Assembly: GCA_035299085.1 (NCBI GenBank)
Contig: DATGXG010000026.1
Location: forward strand, 74,568-138,567
Length of the DNA: 64,000 nucleotides
Reading direction: 5' to 3'
Source: Bacteroidales bacterium
GTDB lineage: Bacteria; Bacteroidota; Bacteroidia; Bacteroidales; UBA10428
The first letter of the stretch is position 1. The number at the start of each line of letters is the position of its first letter. A program made the position numbers and the translations under genes. Positions 1 through 8,347 of this stretch are shown piece by piece. The notes under the pieces were generated by a model. It worked only from the letters and a program-made list of their open reading frames with translations. It had not been told where the DNA came from and ran no database searches.

Positions 1-66
1 AAATAGAAATGGTTGCCCTTTCGAATGACGGAACCTGCAGTAAATGCGGAAATAAAATAATTATCC

Positions 67-96
67 GGTGAAATATAAGTAGTGTGTAACTTCACC
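67..96. repeat. Small inverted repeat upstream of permease gene
   Basis: GGTGAA (67-72) and TTCACC (91-96) form 6-bp inverted arms around an 18-nt spacer, about 37 bp before the permease start. It could be a weak hairpin or operator. The rest of 1-132 holds no convincing gene. Confidence 0.3.
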
Positions 97-132
97 CAAT
101 GACAATCGTCTTATCTTAAAAACCTGTGATTT

Positions 133-2562
133 ATGTTTTCAAACTTTCTAAAAACAGCCTACAGAAATATTTTCAGAAACAAAACATACGTTATCATCAA
201 TATACTGGGCCTGGCGGTTGGTTTTGCCTGCAGTCTGCTCATTTTTATGTTTGTAATTCATGAATTGAATTACGATAAATTCAATGCAAACTATGATCGC
301 ATTTACCGGCTCTACCTGGTTGGTAAAATGGGCGAATCTGAATTTAAGGGCGCCTGGACAGCAGCACCCACAGCCAGGGCTTTTGTTGAGGAATTTCCCG
401 AAGTGGAAGCAGCCGTGAGAATGACAAGCTGGGATGAAACTGTTGTCAGAGTGGATGACCGCAAGTTTATCGAAAATAAGGTAGCACTTGCCGATTCTTC
501 ATTTTTTGGGGTTTTCTCGCTTAAATTGCTTAATGGTGATCCGAAAACCGCACTGGCAAGTCCAAACACTGTTGTATTGACTGAAAAACAGGCAGAAAAG
601 TATTTCAGCAAAAATGATCCTGTAGGCCAGCATCTCCGGATTGGAACCGATACCACGCTTTATACGGTAACCGGTGTAATGCAGGATGTTCCTGAAGACA
701 GTCACTTTGATTTTGATCTGCTTATTTCTTTTGTTTCACATCCCCGTGCAAAGGATGATTTCTGGCTTTCCAACAGCTTTTCAACATACCTCCTGTTAAG
801 AAAAGGCGTGTCAGCAGAAAGTCTTCAGAAAAAGATACCTACCATTATTGAGAAATATGTAGGACCGCAGGTACAAAAGATACTGGGTATGGACCTGAAT
901 GCTTTCAAGGCCTCGGGAAATGAATATGGTCTTTATCTTCAGCCTTTGTCTGATGTTCATCTGAACCCTGATATCGGTTCAGAATTCAAACCGGCAAACG
1001 ACAGAAAGTATATATATATATTTTCGGCTGTGGCCCTTTTAATACTCGTAGTAGCCGGCATAAATTACATGAATCTTTCAACCGCACGTTCCACCAAGCG
1101 TTCAAGGGAAGTCGGTCTTCGCAAAGTGGTAGGTTCAACAAAAAACCAGCTGATTAACCAGTTTATCCTTGAATCCATTCTTCTTACGGTGATTTCGCTT
1201 ATACTGGCCGTCATTATTGTTGAAATGGTGCTTCCTGTATTTAACAATATGCTGCAGACCGACCTTGAAATCGGTTATTTTTCAAAATGGTACGTCATCC
1301 CCGGAATTCTACTGCTGGCTGTGCTGGTCGGTGTTTTCTCCGGAAGTTACCCTGCATGGTTCCTGTCGTCATTTGTGCCCGTCAAAGTGTTGTATGGTAA
1401 GCTCAAATTAGGTACCTCAAATATCCGTATCCGCAGTATACTTGTCGTTATCCAGTTTTCCATTTCCATTTTCCTTATTATGAGTTCCTTTGTGATTTTC
1501 AGGCAGATTCATTATATGGTCAATAAAGATCTTGGATTTGACAAGGAACAGCTGCTTATCATCCGTCGGACAGATGCACTGCGCAAACAAATTATCCCCT
1601 TTAAGAACGAGATAAAGAAAATACCCACTGTGATCAATTGCGCCAATTCAACCTGTATTCCCGGGTATCCGAATAACAACAACGGATTTCAAATCGAAGG
1701 CAGGCCGGCTGAAAATACTTACCTGATGTGGGTGAACTGGGTGGATTATGATTTCCTTTCTACCTATGATATAAAAGTTACTGACGGTAGAACATTTGAT
1801 AGAAGTTTCCCGACCGATACATCCATGATGATCCTGAACCAGGAAGCGGTTCGACGTTTCGGGCTCAAAGACCCTTATAACACGCGGTTTATTCAGCCGG
1901 GAAGAACCATGGAGGAAAGATCATATTACAATGTGGTAGGTATTAGTAAGGATTTCCATAATCAATCGCTAAGGCAGGCGATAGAACCTCACGTATTTAT
2001 GTTGAAGCCTGAAAAATGGGATTGGACGGGTTATATAACAATCCGTTTGCAAAAGGAGAATATGAAGCAATCCATTACCCAGATCAAAAAGGTTTGGGAT
2101 TCCTTTACAAATGAAGAGCCTTTTCAATATTTCTTCCTTGACCAGGAATTTGAGAATTTCTATAAAGAAGAAAGAAGAACCGCCAGAATTGCCGTAGCCT
2201 TTTCAATTCTTGCTATTTTCATTGCAAGTCTTGGATTGTTTGGCCTTACCTCATTTGCCACGGAGCAGAGGGCAAGGGAAATTTCACTGCGAAAAGTGCT
2301 GGGAAGTTCAATCAAAGGGATTATCCTGCTTTTTACACGCGAATTTTCGTTCCTGGTGTTGATTGCCACAATCCCTGCGGGTATTTTTTCGTACTTTGTT
2401 ATGAATAAATGGCTCCAGAATTTTGTATATCATATAACTCCCGGATATTGGCCATTTCTTGCATCCATTGCCATAGTCATGCTTATCGCCTTTATAACGG
2501 TAAGTTACCGCACCTATAAGGCCGCTCTTACCAATCCTGCCGATATACTTAAGTATGAATGA
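133..2562 (+). CDS. MacB/FtsX-type ABC transporter permease
   Basis: Inner-membrane permease subunit of the MacB/FtsX family (809 aa), which usually partners a LolD/MacB-like ATPase in mechanotransmission or lipoprotein, peptide or drug export. Visible layout: one membrane segment near residues 18-41, a large periplasmic MacB-type domain, four segments between about 295 and 465, a second periplasmic domain, and three C-terminal segments (about 695-797). Each FtsX half carries the typical cytoplasmic coupling motif: SREVGLRKVVGS near 325 and REISLRKVLGS near 716. This duplicated layout is common in Bacteroidota. No ATPase gene is next to it here; it may lie upstream of the window. The ATG at 133 has no Shine-Dalgarno, as usual for the phylum. 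The substrate cannot be told. Confidence 0.9.
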   Translation: MFSNFLKTAYRNIFRNKTYVIINILGLAVGFACSLLIFMFVIHELNYDKFNANYDRIYRLYLVGKMGESEFKGAWTAAPTARAFVEEFPEVEAAVRMTSWDETVVRVDDRKFIENKVALADSSFFGVFSLKLLNGDPKTALASPNTVVLTEKQAEKYFSKNDPVGQHLRIGTDTTLYTVTGVMQDVPEDSHFDFDLLISFVSHPRAKDDFWLSNSFSTYLLLRKGVSAESLQKKIPTIIEKYVGPQVQKILGMDLNAFKASGNEYGLYLQPLSDVHLNPDIGSEFKPANDRKYIYIFSAVALLILVVAGINYMNLSTARSTKRSREVGLRKVVGSTKNQLINQFILESILLTVISLILAVIIVEMVLPVFNNMLQTDLEIGYFSKWYVIPGILLLAVLVGVFSGSYPAWFLSSFVPVKVLYGKLKLGTSNIRIRSILVVIQFSISIFLIMSSFVIFRQIHYMVNKDLGFDKEQLLIIRRTDALRKQIIPFKNEIKKIPTVINCANSTCIPGYPNNNNGFQIEGRPAENTYLMWVNWVDYDFLSTYDIKVTDGRTFDRSFPTDTSMMILNQEAVRRFGLKDPYNTRFIQPGRTMEERSYYNVVGISKDFHNQSLRQAIEPHVFMLKPEKWDWTGYITIRLQKENMKQSITQIKKVWDSFTNEEPFQYFFLDQEFENFYKEERRTARIAVAFSILAIFIASLGLFGLTSFATEQRAREISLRKVLGSSIKGIILLFTREFSFLVLIATIPAGIFSYFVMNKWLQNFVYHITPGYWPFLASIAIVMLIAFITVSYRTYKAALTNPADILKYE

Positions 2563-2563
2563 G

Positions 2564-2690
2564 GTTACAAGGTAGTTCCAAAGTTGTTCCAAAGTAGTTA
2601 CAAGGTAGTTCCAAAGTTGTTCCAAAGTAGTTTCAAGATTGTTTCAAACCTGGAACATTTGGAACAAATTTGGAACTACCTTGAAACAAT
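2564..2690. repeat. 33-bp tandem repeat with inverted third copy
   Basis: Two identical 33-bp copies lie head to tail at 2564-2596 and 2597-2629; each contains GGTAGTTCCAAAGTTGTTCC. A decayed copy follows, and at about 2652-2688 there is an inverted, imperfect copy. The set can fold into a long hairpin between two convergent genes and could act as a transcription barrier. There is no coding potential. Confidence 0.75.
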
Positions 2691-2696
2691 ATGGAA

Positions 2697-3686
2697 CTAA
2701 TGCAGTATCTCCTCAATCCTGTCCAACTCTTCCTTTGAAAAGCCTTGATTTTTCAAAGAGTCCAGGTTGACTTTCAATTGTTCAACAGAGCTTGAACCTA
2801 TCAGTACTGAAGTTACCCTGTGGTCTTTGAGCAGCCACACTATGGCCATCTGGGCTAATGTTTGTCCCCTTGAAACGGCTATATCATTCAGCTTCCTGAT
2901 TTTTGCCAGTTTTTCTTCGGTGATATCTTTTTGCTTCAGAAAACCATGTGGTTTCGAAGCTCTTGATCCTTCAGGTATGCCCTTCAGGTACCGGTCGGTA
3001 AGCAATCCCTGTGCAAGGGGCGAGAAGGCTATTAAACCAATGCCTTCATTTTCAACTACATTCAGCAGGCTCTCTTCTACCCAGCGCTCGAACATGGAAT
3101 ACTTGGGTTGGTGAATGAGGCAGGGTGTTCCGAGCTTTCTGAGAATCTCAGATGCCTGTTTTGTTCTTTCGGCAGGGTAGTTGCTGATACCAGCATACAA
3201 TGCTTTGCCCTGTTTAACGGCATCAGCAAGTGCTGACATGGTTTCTTCCAGTGGTGTTTCCGGATCAGGCCTGTGAGAGTAAAAAATATCTACGTAATCG
3301 GTTTTCATTCTTCTGAGACTCTGATCGAGACTGGCAAGAAGGTATTTCCTGGAGCCAAAATCACCGTAAGGTCCATCCCACATGGTATATCCGGCTTTGG
3401 TTGAAATAATAATCTCATCCCTGTATTGCTTTAGATCTTTTTCCAGAATGATCCCGAAATTTTCTTCGGCTGATCCCGGAGGAGGTCCGTAATTATTTGC
3501 CAGGTCGAAATGGGTTATGCCTGAATCAAACGCAAAGCGAATCATGGCCCTGCTGTTCTCAAAATTATCGACGCATCCGAAGTTATGCCACAAACCTAAT
3601 GAGATCGGGGGAAGTTTTAATCCGCTCCGGCCACAGCGGTTATATTTGAGAAACTCGTACCGGCCGGGATTGGGTTGATATGCCAT
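2697..3686 (-). CDS. Aldo/keto reductase (YghZ/Kvbeta-like)
   Basis: Cytosolic NADPH-dependent aldo/keto reductase, TIM-barrel fold, 329 aa from the ATG at 3686 (an 11-residue-longer frame begins at 3716 but adds only an unlikely leader). The catalytic tetrad is visible: Asp and Tyr in FDLANNYGPP, Lys in IISTKAGY, His in YSHRPDPETP. The GSAEENFG segment and the C-terminal VLIGSSSVEQLKVNL cofactor-binding loop place it in the YghZ / potassium-channel-beta-like subgroup, which reduces small aldehydes such as glyceraldehyde 3-phosphate or methylglyoxal. It is a stand-alone gene, convergent with the permease and divergent from the SiaC-like gene about 110 bp away. The substrate is inferred only from family resemblance. 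Confidence 0.92.
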   Translation of the reverse strand: MAYQPNPGRYEFLKYNRCGRSGLKLPPISLGLWHNFGCVDNFENSRAMIRFAFDSGITHFDLANNYGPPPGSAEENFGIILEKDLKQYRDEIIISTKAGYTMWDGPYGDFGSRKYLLASLDQSLRRMKTDYVDIFYSHRPDPETPLEETMSALADAVKQGKALYAGISNYPAERTKQASEILRKLGTPCLIHQPKYSMFERWVEESLLNVVENEGIGLIAFSPLAQGLLTDRYLKGIPEGSRASKPHGFLKQKDITEEKLAKIRKLNDIAVSRGQTLAQMAIVWLLKDHRVTSVLIGSSSVEQLKVNLDSLKNQGFSKEELDRIEEILH

Positions 3687-3796
3687 CATGTTGTTTTTTA
3701 TATAAAGGTAAGACATCCTTGGTACCGGACAAAGCGCCTTCTAAAAATTTGGGTTTTAAAATTCTTTTAATACCTTTAAAACATATTTATTACCGG

Positions 3797-4171
3797 ATGG
3801 AACCACTCGATATAAAGGCAACTAATGATACTCCGCGGGTAATATTCGATCCTGACAGCGATATTTTTGAAATATCCGGAAGGTCGCTCCCCGAAGATGT
3901 GGTAACGTTTTACCAGCCGGTGCTCGACTGGCTTGATGCCTACAAATCGCATCCGGTTAAAAAGACGGAATTCATTTTTAAGTACATCTATTTTAATACG
4001 GCTACTTCAAAACTCGTTCAGGATATCCTCTTCAAGCTCGAAAGCCTCAATGAAGCCGGTCACGCAGTAAATATCCTGTGGTATTACGAGCAGGATGACG
4101 AAGACATGTATGATATCGGCATTGAATTCAAGGAAAACATCAATCTTCCTTTTGAGATAATCAGCTATTAA
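3797..4171 (+). CDS. SiaC-like regulatory phosphoprotein (DUF1987)
   Basis: A 124-residue protein resembling the DUF1987/SiaC family. In Pseudomonas, SiaC is phosphorylated on a Thr by the kinase SiaB, dephosphorylated by the PP2C-type phosphatase SiaA, and controls diguanylate cyclase activity and biofilm formation. Here the core runs from the RVIFDPDSDIFEISGRSLPE stretch to YIYFNTATSKLV, where the regulatory Thr is expected, and ends with an acidic YYEQDDEDMYDIG segment typical of the family. The start at 3797 was preferred to an upstream ATG at 3680 because the extra 39 residues overlap the neighbouring promoter and look non-coding. A TACCTTTA -7-like element lies just upstream. No SiaA or SiaB gene is adjacent. 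Confidence 0.85.
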   Translation: MEPLDIKATNDTPRVIFDPDSDIFEISGRSLPEDVVTFYQPVLDWLDAYKSHPVKKTEFIFKYIYFNTATSKLVQDILFKLESLNEAGHAVNILWYYEQDDEDMYDIGIEFKENINLPFEIISY

Positions 4172-4384
4172 ACCCGGGGTCGATATAAACGATTATTTAA
4201 AGCCCCACCTGGTTGCCATTGATGATTAAATGCTACTGCCGGTTACCGAAAATGACGCGGTTGTATTCTTAAATTTTATTAATCAGCTCTATGAGAGATC
4301 TTAATGCGGATTGCAAATTATAAATATATTTGAATGTGGAATATGGCTTAAAACGATTAATTTACATTTAAATAATATTATTAA

Positions 4385-5824
4385 TTGGTGAACTTCAGGA
4401 AAAATATTGTACGATTTTGTTGTGAAAACCTATATTTATTGTTATCCGTTGCAATTACAGTTGGATTCCTTATTGTTAAGATTCCCTATATAAAATTACC
4501 TTTTTATTGGGATGAGGCATGGGTATACGGACCTGCGGTTAGAACGATGGCACATACCGGTATTTCTTTTTTACCAAATGCACTGCCCACAGAACTTTAT
4601 AGGGGACATCCCATGCTTTTTCATGTTTTAAATGGAACTTGGTTGAAGATATTTGGAAATACAATTACATCTGCGCATTTTTTTAATTTGTTGGTTGCAT
4701 GCACATTATTACTTTCGATTTTTAGCATTAGTAAAAATTTATTTAAAAGTGGAGAAATAGCTTTCACGTGTGTTATTATACTTTCACTTCAACCTACATT
4801 TCTCGCACAAAGTACACTGGTCCTACCCGAAGTAATGGTCGCCTTATTCAGTCTATTAACACTATATTTTTTTATTCAAAACAATTATGTTGGGTATTTC
4901 ATATTTGCATCTGCCGCTTCATTAACAAAAGAAACCGGCATAGCGGCTATAGCCACATGCTTAATATCTTACATAATTTCCAGCTATAAAATACATAACA
5001 GATCATGGAAAATACTTGTTCGTAATCTTGTTAAGTTAACGTTACCAACACTACCACTGCTAATTTTTCTTTTTCTTCAAAAGGAAATGCATGGTTGGTT
5101 TCTGTTTCCGGAACATATTGGATTCATTAGTCTTTCAAAGGAAGATATATGGCAGAAGCTTGTGACCAGTTATATCACATTTACGTTCTTACTTCAAGGT
5201 AGGAATCTTTTATTTTTTATGATGATATTTGCTTTACTTTGGCTACTTTATAAAAAAAGAAAGGTTGAAAATTTAAATATATATTTAATTTTCTTGTTGT
5301 TTATTATTATTTATTCATTAATAGGTTCAATCAATTTCTTTTCAAAAAGATATATCCTCAGCAACATCCCTATTTTTATATTAATATCAGTTGGCATTAT
5401 CTTTTCAACCTTTCGAAATAGGTACTTTCTGTTTGCTTTTTTAATACTTTTCAGTGGTTTGCAAATAAAATATATTAATTTTCAAAACAATAGCGACCAC
5501 ACATTGGGATTTAGAAATGCCGTAAAGGTTAATCAAGAAATGATTAATCTCTGTCTCAAGAAAGATATCAAGGATGAAAGCATTGCGGTTTTTTTCATTC
5601 AAGGAAGAATAATGACTGATACACTTGCCGGATATGTTAAGCATAATGAAATATTCACAAATTTAAACAATCAACCGGAGAATGCTAAATATGTGATAGT
5701 ATCAAATTATGATACAAATGAAAAATTTCTACAGTCTAGAAATTTACCACAAATGAAATTAGTTGCAAGGTTCGAGGAAAAAAAAGCATGGATAGAACTT
5801 TATAACAATAATTTATATCATTAG
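4385..5824 (+). CDS. Polytopic GT39-type glycosyltransferase
   Basis: Integral membrane protein (479 aa, about 10-12 hydrophobic segments) resembling the ArnT/PMT glycosyltransferase 39 (GT-C) family, which moves sugars from polyprenyl-phosphate donors to lipid or protein acceptors on the periplasmic face. The first outer loop carries FYWDEAWVYG, where the acidic pair matches the catalytic Asp-Glu of GT-C enzymes; conserved GHPMLFH follows. The C-terminal soluble tail is short. The start is TTG (4385) or GTG (4388); no ATG fits. Base composition is clearly more AT-rich than the genes on both sides, and the gene stands alone, which suggests acquisition from another source. The acceptor is unknown. 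Confidence 0.8.
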   Translation: MVNFRKNIVRFCCENLYLLLSVAITVGFLIVKIPYIKLPFYWDEAWVYGPAVRTMAHTGISFLPNALPTELYRGHPMLFHVLNGTWLKIFGNTITSAHFFNLLVACTLLLSIFSISKNLFKSGEIAFTCVIILSLQPTFLAQSTLVLPEVMVALFSLLTLYFFIQNNYVGYFIFASAASLTKETGIAAIATCLISYIISSYKIHNRSWKILVRNLVKLTLPTLPLLIFLFLQKEMHGWFLFPEHIGFISLSKEDIWQKLVTSYITFTFLLQGRNLLFFMMIFALLWLLYKKRKVENLNIYLIFLLFIIIYSLIGSINFFSKRYILSNIPIFILISVGIIFSTFRNRYFLFAFLILFSGLQIKYINFQNNSDHTLGFRNAVKVNQEMINLCLKKDIKDESIAVFFIQGRIMTDTLAGYVKHNEIFTNLNNQPENAKYVIVSNYDTNEKFLQSRNLPQMKLVARFEEKKAWIELYNNNLYH

Positions 5825-5937
5825 GTACTCAATTTTCTTTTGGTCTGTGAAAGTATCTACAGCTTTTTTGAGATCATTAAGCCCGAGAACATTGATAAAA
5901 ACTGGGTGTTATAAGGTCTGGTCCGACCCGTATCAAT

Positions 5938-6960
5938 TTATTCAGCAAACGATGATTTTCTTAATGTCTCAAGCGCAGCATCACTGTTTTTCTCTTCGGT
6001 GAGATCGAAAACGCTGATTTTTTTGCCTTCGGAAATTACAAAGGAATTGGTACATATTTTATCTACCTCATGAGGAGTGAAGATTTCAAGCAACTGACGT
6101 CCGAATAGAAAATCATCAATTTCTTTTTCACGCCCGGTTGAGAAATCGGAGCAGTACCGGATCAGTTCAACAAGTCCTTCAACCGGTCCGGCCGACAGGT
6201 GGAAACCGTTATGGCTGGGGGAAACCGATTTAAGACCATATTTTTCCCTGTTTACCAGAAGGTCATTCCTTAAACTTCCCTTTGCCGCATCGGCAGGATT
6301 GGTTTTACCTATAAAACTGTTCCGGGCATCCGACCAGTTCAGATCGCCTTTAAGTGTGAAGGCCACAATGGAACGTCCTTTTTCAGTGAAATGAATCAAC
6401 TGGCGCGGATGAAAGCCGTTCACCAGGTATAACTGCTGCCCGTCAACAGCTACATCAGCACAATAGGTTCCCCCTGCAAGCTTAACCGACTTGCTGTTCT
6501 GCCATAGTGTTTCGAGGGAAACGGGGTCAAACTGTACGAACTCTTTCAGAAATTCAAGGCTACCGATTACATTGGTTTCATCGGGTTCAGTGCCGAATGC
6601 ATCCCTGAATTTATCAACAGCCTCCTGGGAGAAATACTCGACCGGATTCCGGCTCATGGCATTTATAACACCATAATGCCGGGCTATAATGTTGTATTTA
6701 TCAAGGTATGAAGCTCCCAGTATCCGGATATCCCTGATAGCAAGGTCAAATTTCTCCATTTTATCCAGCATCATATTGATTATGGCTTCCGTTTTAAGCC
6801 CCGGATCTTTAAGGGTTATTTCGGGTTTTATAAAAAAGAGAAATTCATGCTTGCTTGTACCTACATTTTTATCCGTAAAAATTTCTTCGTGTAAAACGGG
6901 ATTGTTCTGCGCTTTTACAATATACTGTATAATTTTCCCGGCAATTTCAGGCTTATTCAT
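5938..6960 (-). CDS. Atypical NDK-like protein with internal insertion
   Basis: Protein of 340 aa that appears to contain a split nucleoside diphosphate kinase fold. The N-terminal part has FFIKPEITLKDPGLKTEAII (compare the NDK strand with Lys and Pro), and the middle part shows GKTNPADAAKGSLRNDLLVN followed by SPSHNGFHLSAGPVEGLVEL. This parallels the NDK signature G-TNP-A-A-PGTIR-DF and N-x2-H-x-SDS-E-A. The candidate active-site His is therefore in SPSHNGFH. True NDKs are about 140-150 aa; here about 100-150 residues are inserted between the halves and a C-terminal extension follows. It is a single gene flanked by a GT39 gene and a divergent spacer. Whether it still transfers phosphate is unknown. 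Confidence 0.6.
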   Translation of the reverse strand: MNKPEIAGKIIQYIVKAQNNPVLHEEIFTDKNVGTSKHEFLFFIKPEITLKDPGLKTEAIINMMLDKMEKFDLAIRDIRILGASYLDKYNIIARHYGVINAMSRNPVEYFSQEAVDKFRDAFGTEPDETNVIGSLEFLKEFVQFDPVSLETLWQNSKSVKLAGGTYCADVAVDGQQLYLVNGFHPRQLIHFTEKGRSIVAFTLKGDLNWSDARNSFIGKTNPADAAKGSLRNDLLVNREKYGLKSVSPSHNGFHLSAGPVEGLVELIRYCSDFSTGREKEIDDFLFGRQLLEIFTPHEVDKICTNSFVISEGKKISVFDLTEEKNSDAALETLRKSSFAE

Positions 6961-7233
6961 AAGTTCTGTTTAAAGGATAAGGTTGATTTTATTATAAAAT
7001 TATGGAAAAAAGATCTCAAATGCATATAAAACTGGCACTATTCTTGTTTGTTTTCGTATATAATGCTGATGTGTTTTCAATTATAATGTCATGGCCCCTA
7101 AAAGTTCAACCTACGGATTATTACGCAGCAAAGATAGTTACAATCGCATGAGCCTGCACATAACATGGTCACATCCCCGCCAGGGATTGAAGTTTGAAAG
7201 ATTACGCTTTGACTATGGTGATTCAAGGTCGGA

Positions 7234-8256
7234 TTATCTTACTGAAAAAAGAAAATTTCTATCTGAAGGACTTAAAATCTGAAGTCCTGTATCGCTGTTA
7301 AAACTTACTTCTTTCCCGTGAAAGGCCAGGTCGTAAAAAGTGAAAATCTCGGGCTTGTCCTTTTCAAGTTGTGATCTTCCCAAAAACAGGTTGTGATCGA
7401 TCGTTGAAAAAACGCTGAAGTTCACATACCAGGCGTTCCTGGCAAAATTATGGTTACCCAGTCCCAGTTGTTCCGCACACCGGAGAATAGCTGCGCCCCT
7501 AAGATTAAAATCCCTGTTATTCTTTGTAATATAAATCCTTTTCTGGATGTTCAGCCTTTCAACCCATTTCGCATGATTTTGCTGCTTTACAGCCGCCGCG
7601 TTGATTATAATATTACTGAATAAGTTGTCGGGCATCTGATGGATCAGTCTTGAACCGGCCACATCTTTAAGAATCCTGTTGCCCATGCTGTGAAAAATAA
7701 CTGAAACCATTGAAGAGTTGTAGTGGCTGACATGAAAATCATTGAAAGTCCGCATGGCTTCCACAAAACCTACTGCCACTTCATCGGCGTTATAAATCGT
7801 TTTTCTGAGGGCAAGATAATCCGAAGGCCAGTCGAAAATGACCATATTGATATTAAACCGGTCGGTCAATTCAAATCCTCTTTCCATGGTTTGGCCGAAT
7901 GTTTTTCCATGACCATCAATGTATACAAGAAAATCGCGGTCATTCGGGAAAAACCCTTTAGCGTCGTTGAGGTCTTCCAACGGTTGCACCCAGGCGGTAT
8001 CGTTTTTCAAAGCCACTTTAAAATAGAATAGCTGAAACCAGGGTTGTATTCCCCTTTTCAGCAAATAATTCTTCTGAGGTTTGAAGTACCTCGAGCTGAT
8101 CATCAAAATCTGGTTGGTAGATTGGGCAGGAATCTCATGAACAAATTGGATCGGGTAGCGATTTTTGAGGTAATCCTTAAAAAAGTTTCCTCCCTTTGCC
8201 GTAATCAAATGCCCGAATAAAATACCTGCCACTATGAGAAGTTTCATATAACTCAT
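7234..8256 (-). CDS. Secreted alpha/beta hydrolase, DUF900-like
   Basis: Probable exported alpha/beta-hydrolase of about 340 aa. The hydrophobic leader MKLLIVAGILFGHLITAKG is a plausible signal peptide. The nucleophile elbow is VIFHSMGNRIL (Ser in HSMGN), and strand/loop segments VIFDWPSDY and LVYIDGHGKTF fit the DUF900 family of uncharacterised serine hydrolases; DHNLFLGR near the C-terminus may supply the catalytic His. The long frame starts with TTG at 8271; ATGs at 8256 and 8247 are more likely, and 8247 gives the cleanest signal peptide. It runs in the same direction as the genes upstream but is separated from them by a repeat, so it may be transcribed alone. The substrate is unknown. 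Confidence 0.75.
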   Translation of the reverse strand: MSYMKLLIVAGILFGHLITAKGGNFFKDYLKNRYPIQFVHEIPAQSTNQILMISSRYFKPQKNYLLKRGIQPWFQLFYFKVALKNDTAWVQPLEDLNDAKGFFPNDRDFLVYIDGHGKTFGQTMERGFELTDRFNINMVIFDWPSDYLALRKTIYNADEVAVGFVEAMRTFNDFHVSHYNSSMVSVIFHSMGNRILKDVAGSRLIHQMPDNLFSNIIINAAAVKQQNHAKWVERLNIQKRIYITKNNRDFNLRGAAILRCAEQLGLGNHNFARNAWYVNFSVFSTIDHNLFLGRSQLEKDKPEIFTFYDLAFHGKEVSFNSDTGLQILSPSDRNFLFSVR

Positions 8257-8303
8257 ACACTTAGTAAACAAGGATTTTGGTGAAGTGTTCAGGAGGAATT
8301 CAA

Positions 8304-8342
8304 GATTGCTTCATACCGTAGGAACCGGTGTTCGCAATGACG
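8304..8342. repeat. Dispersed ATTGC...GCAAT hairpin repeat
   Basis: An element starting GATTGCTTC and ending TTCGCAATGACG lies just downstream of the stop of the PorE-like gene. Short inverted ends (ATTGC/GCAAT) enclose a variable middle. Sequences of this form are a familiar dispersed intergenic repeat in environmental genomes. It may mark the 3' end of the preceding transcript. Confidence 0.5.
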
Positions 8343-8347
8343 GCTAG

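Noticed and set aside
2308..2625. 105-aa minus-strand frame over the tandem repeat
   Set aside because: Repeated LWNYLVTTLEQLWNYLV is a translation of the 33-bp repeat, and the rest is antisense to the permease.
7091..7282. 63-aa plus-strand frame before the DUF900-like gene
   Set aside because: No recognisable motif, no promoter, and it overlaps the 3' end of a well-supported minus-strand gene. The surrounding 6961-7233 looks like an ordinary spacer.
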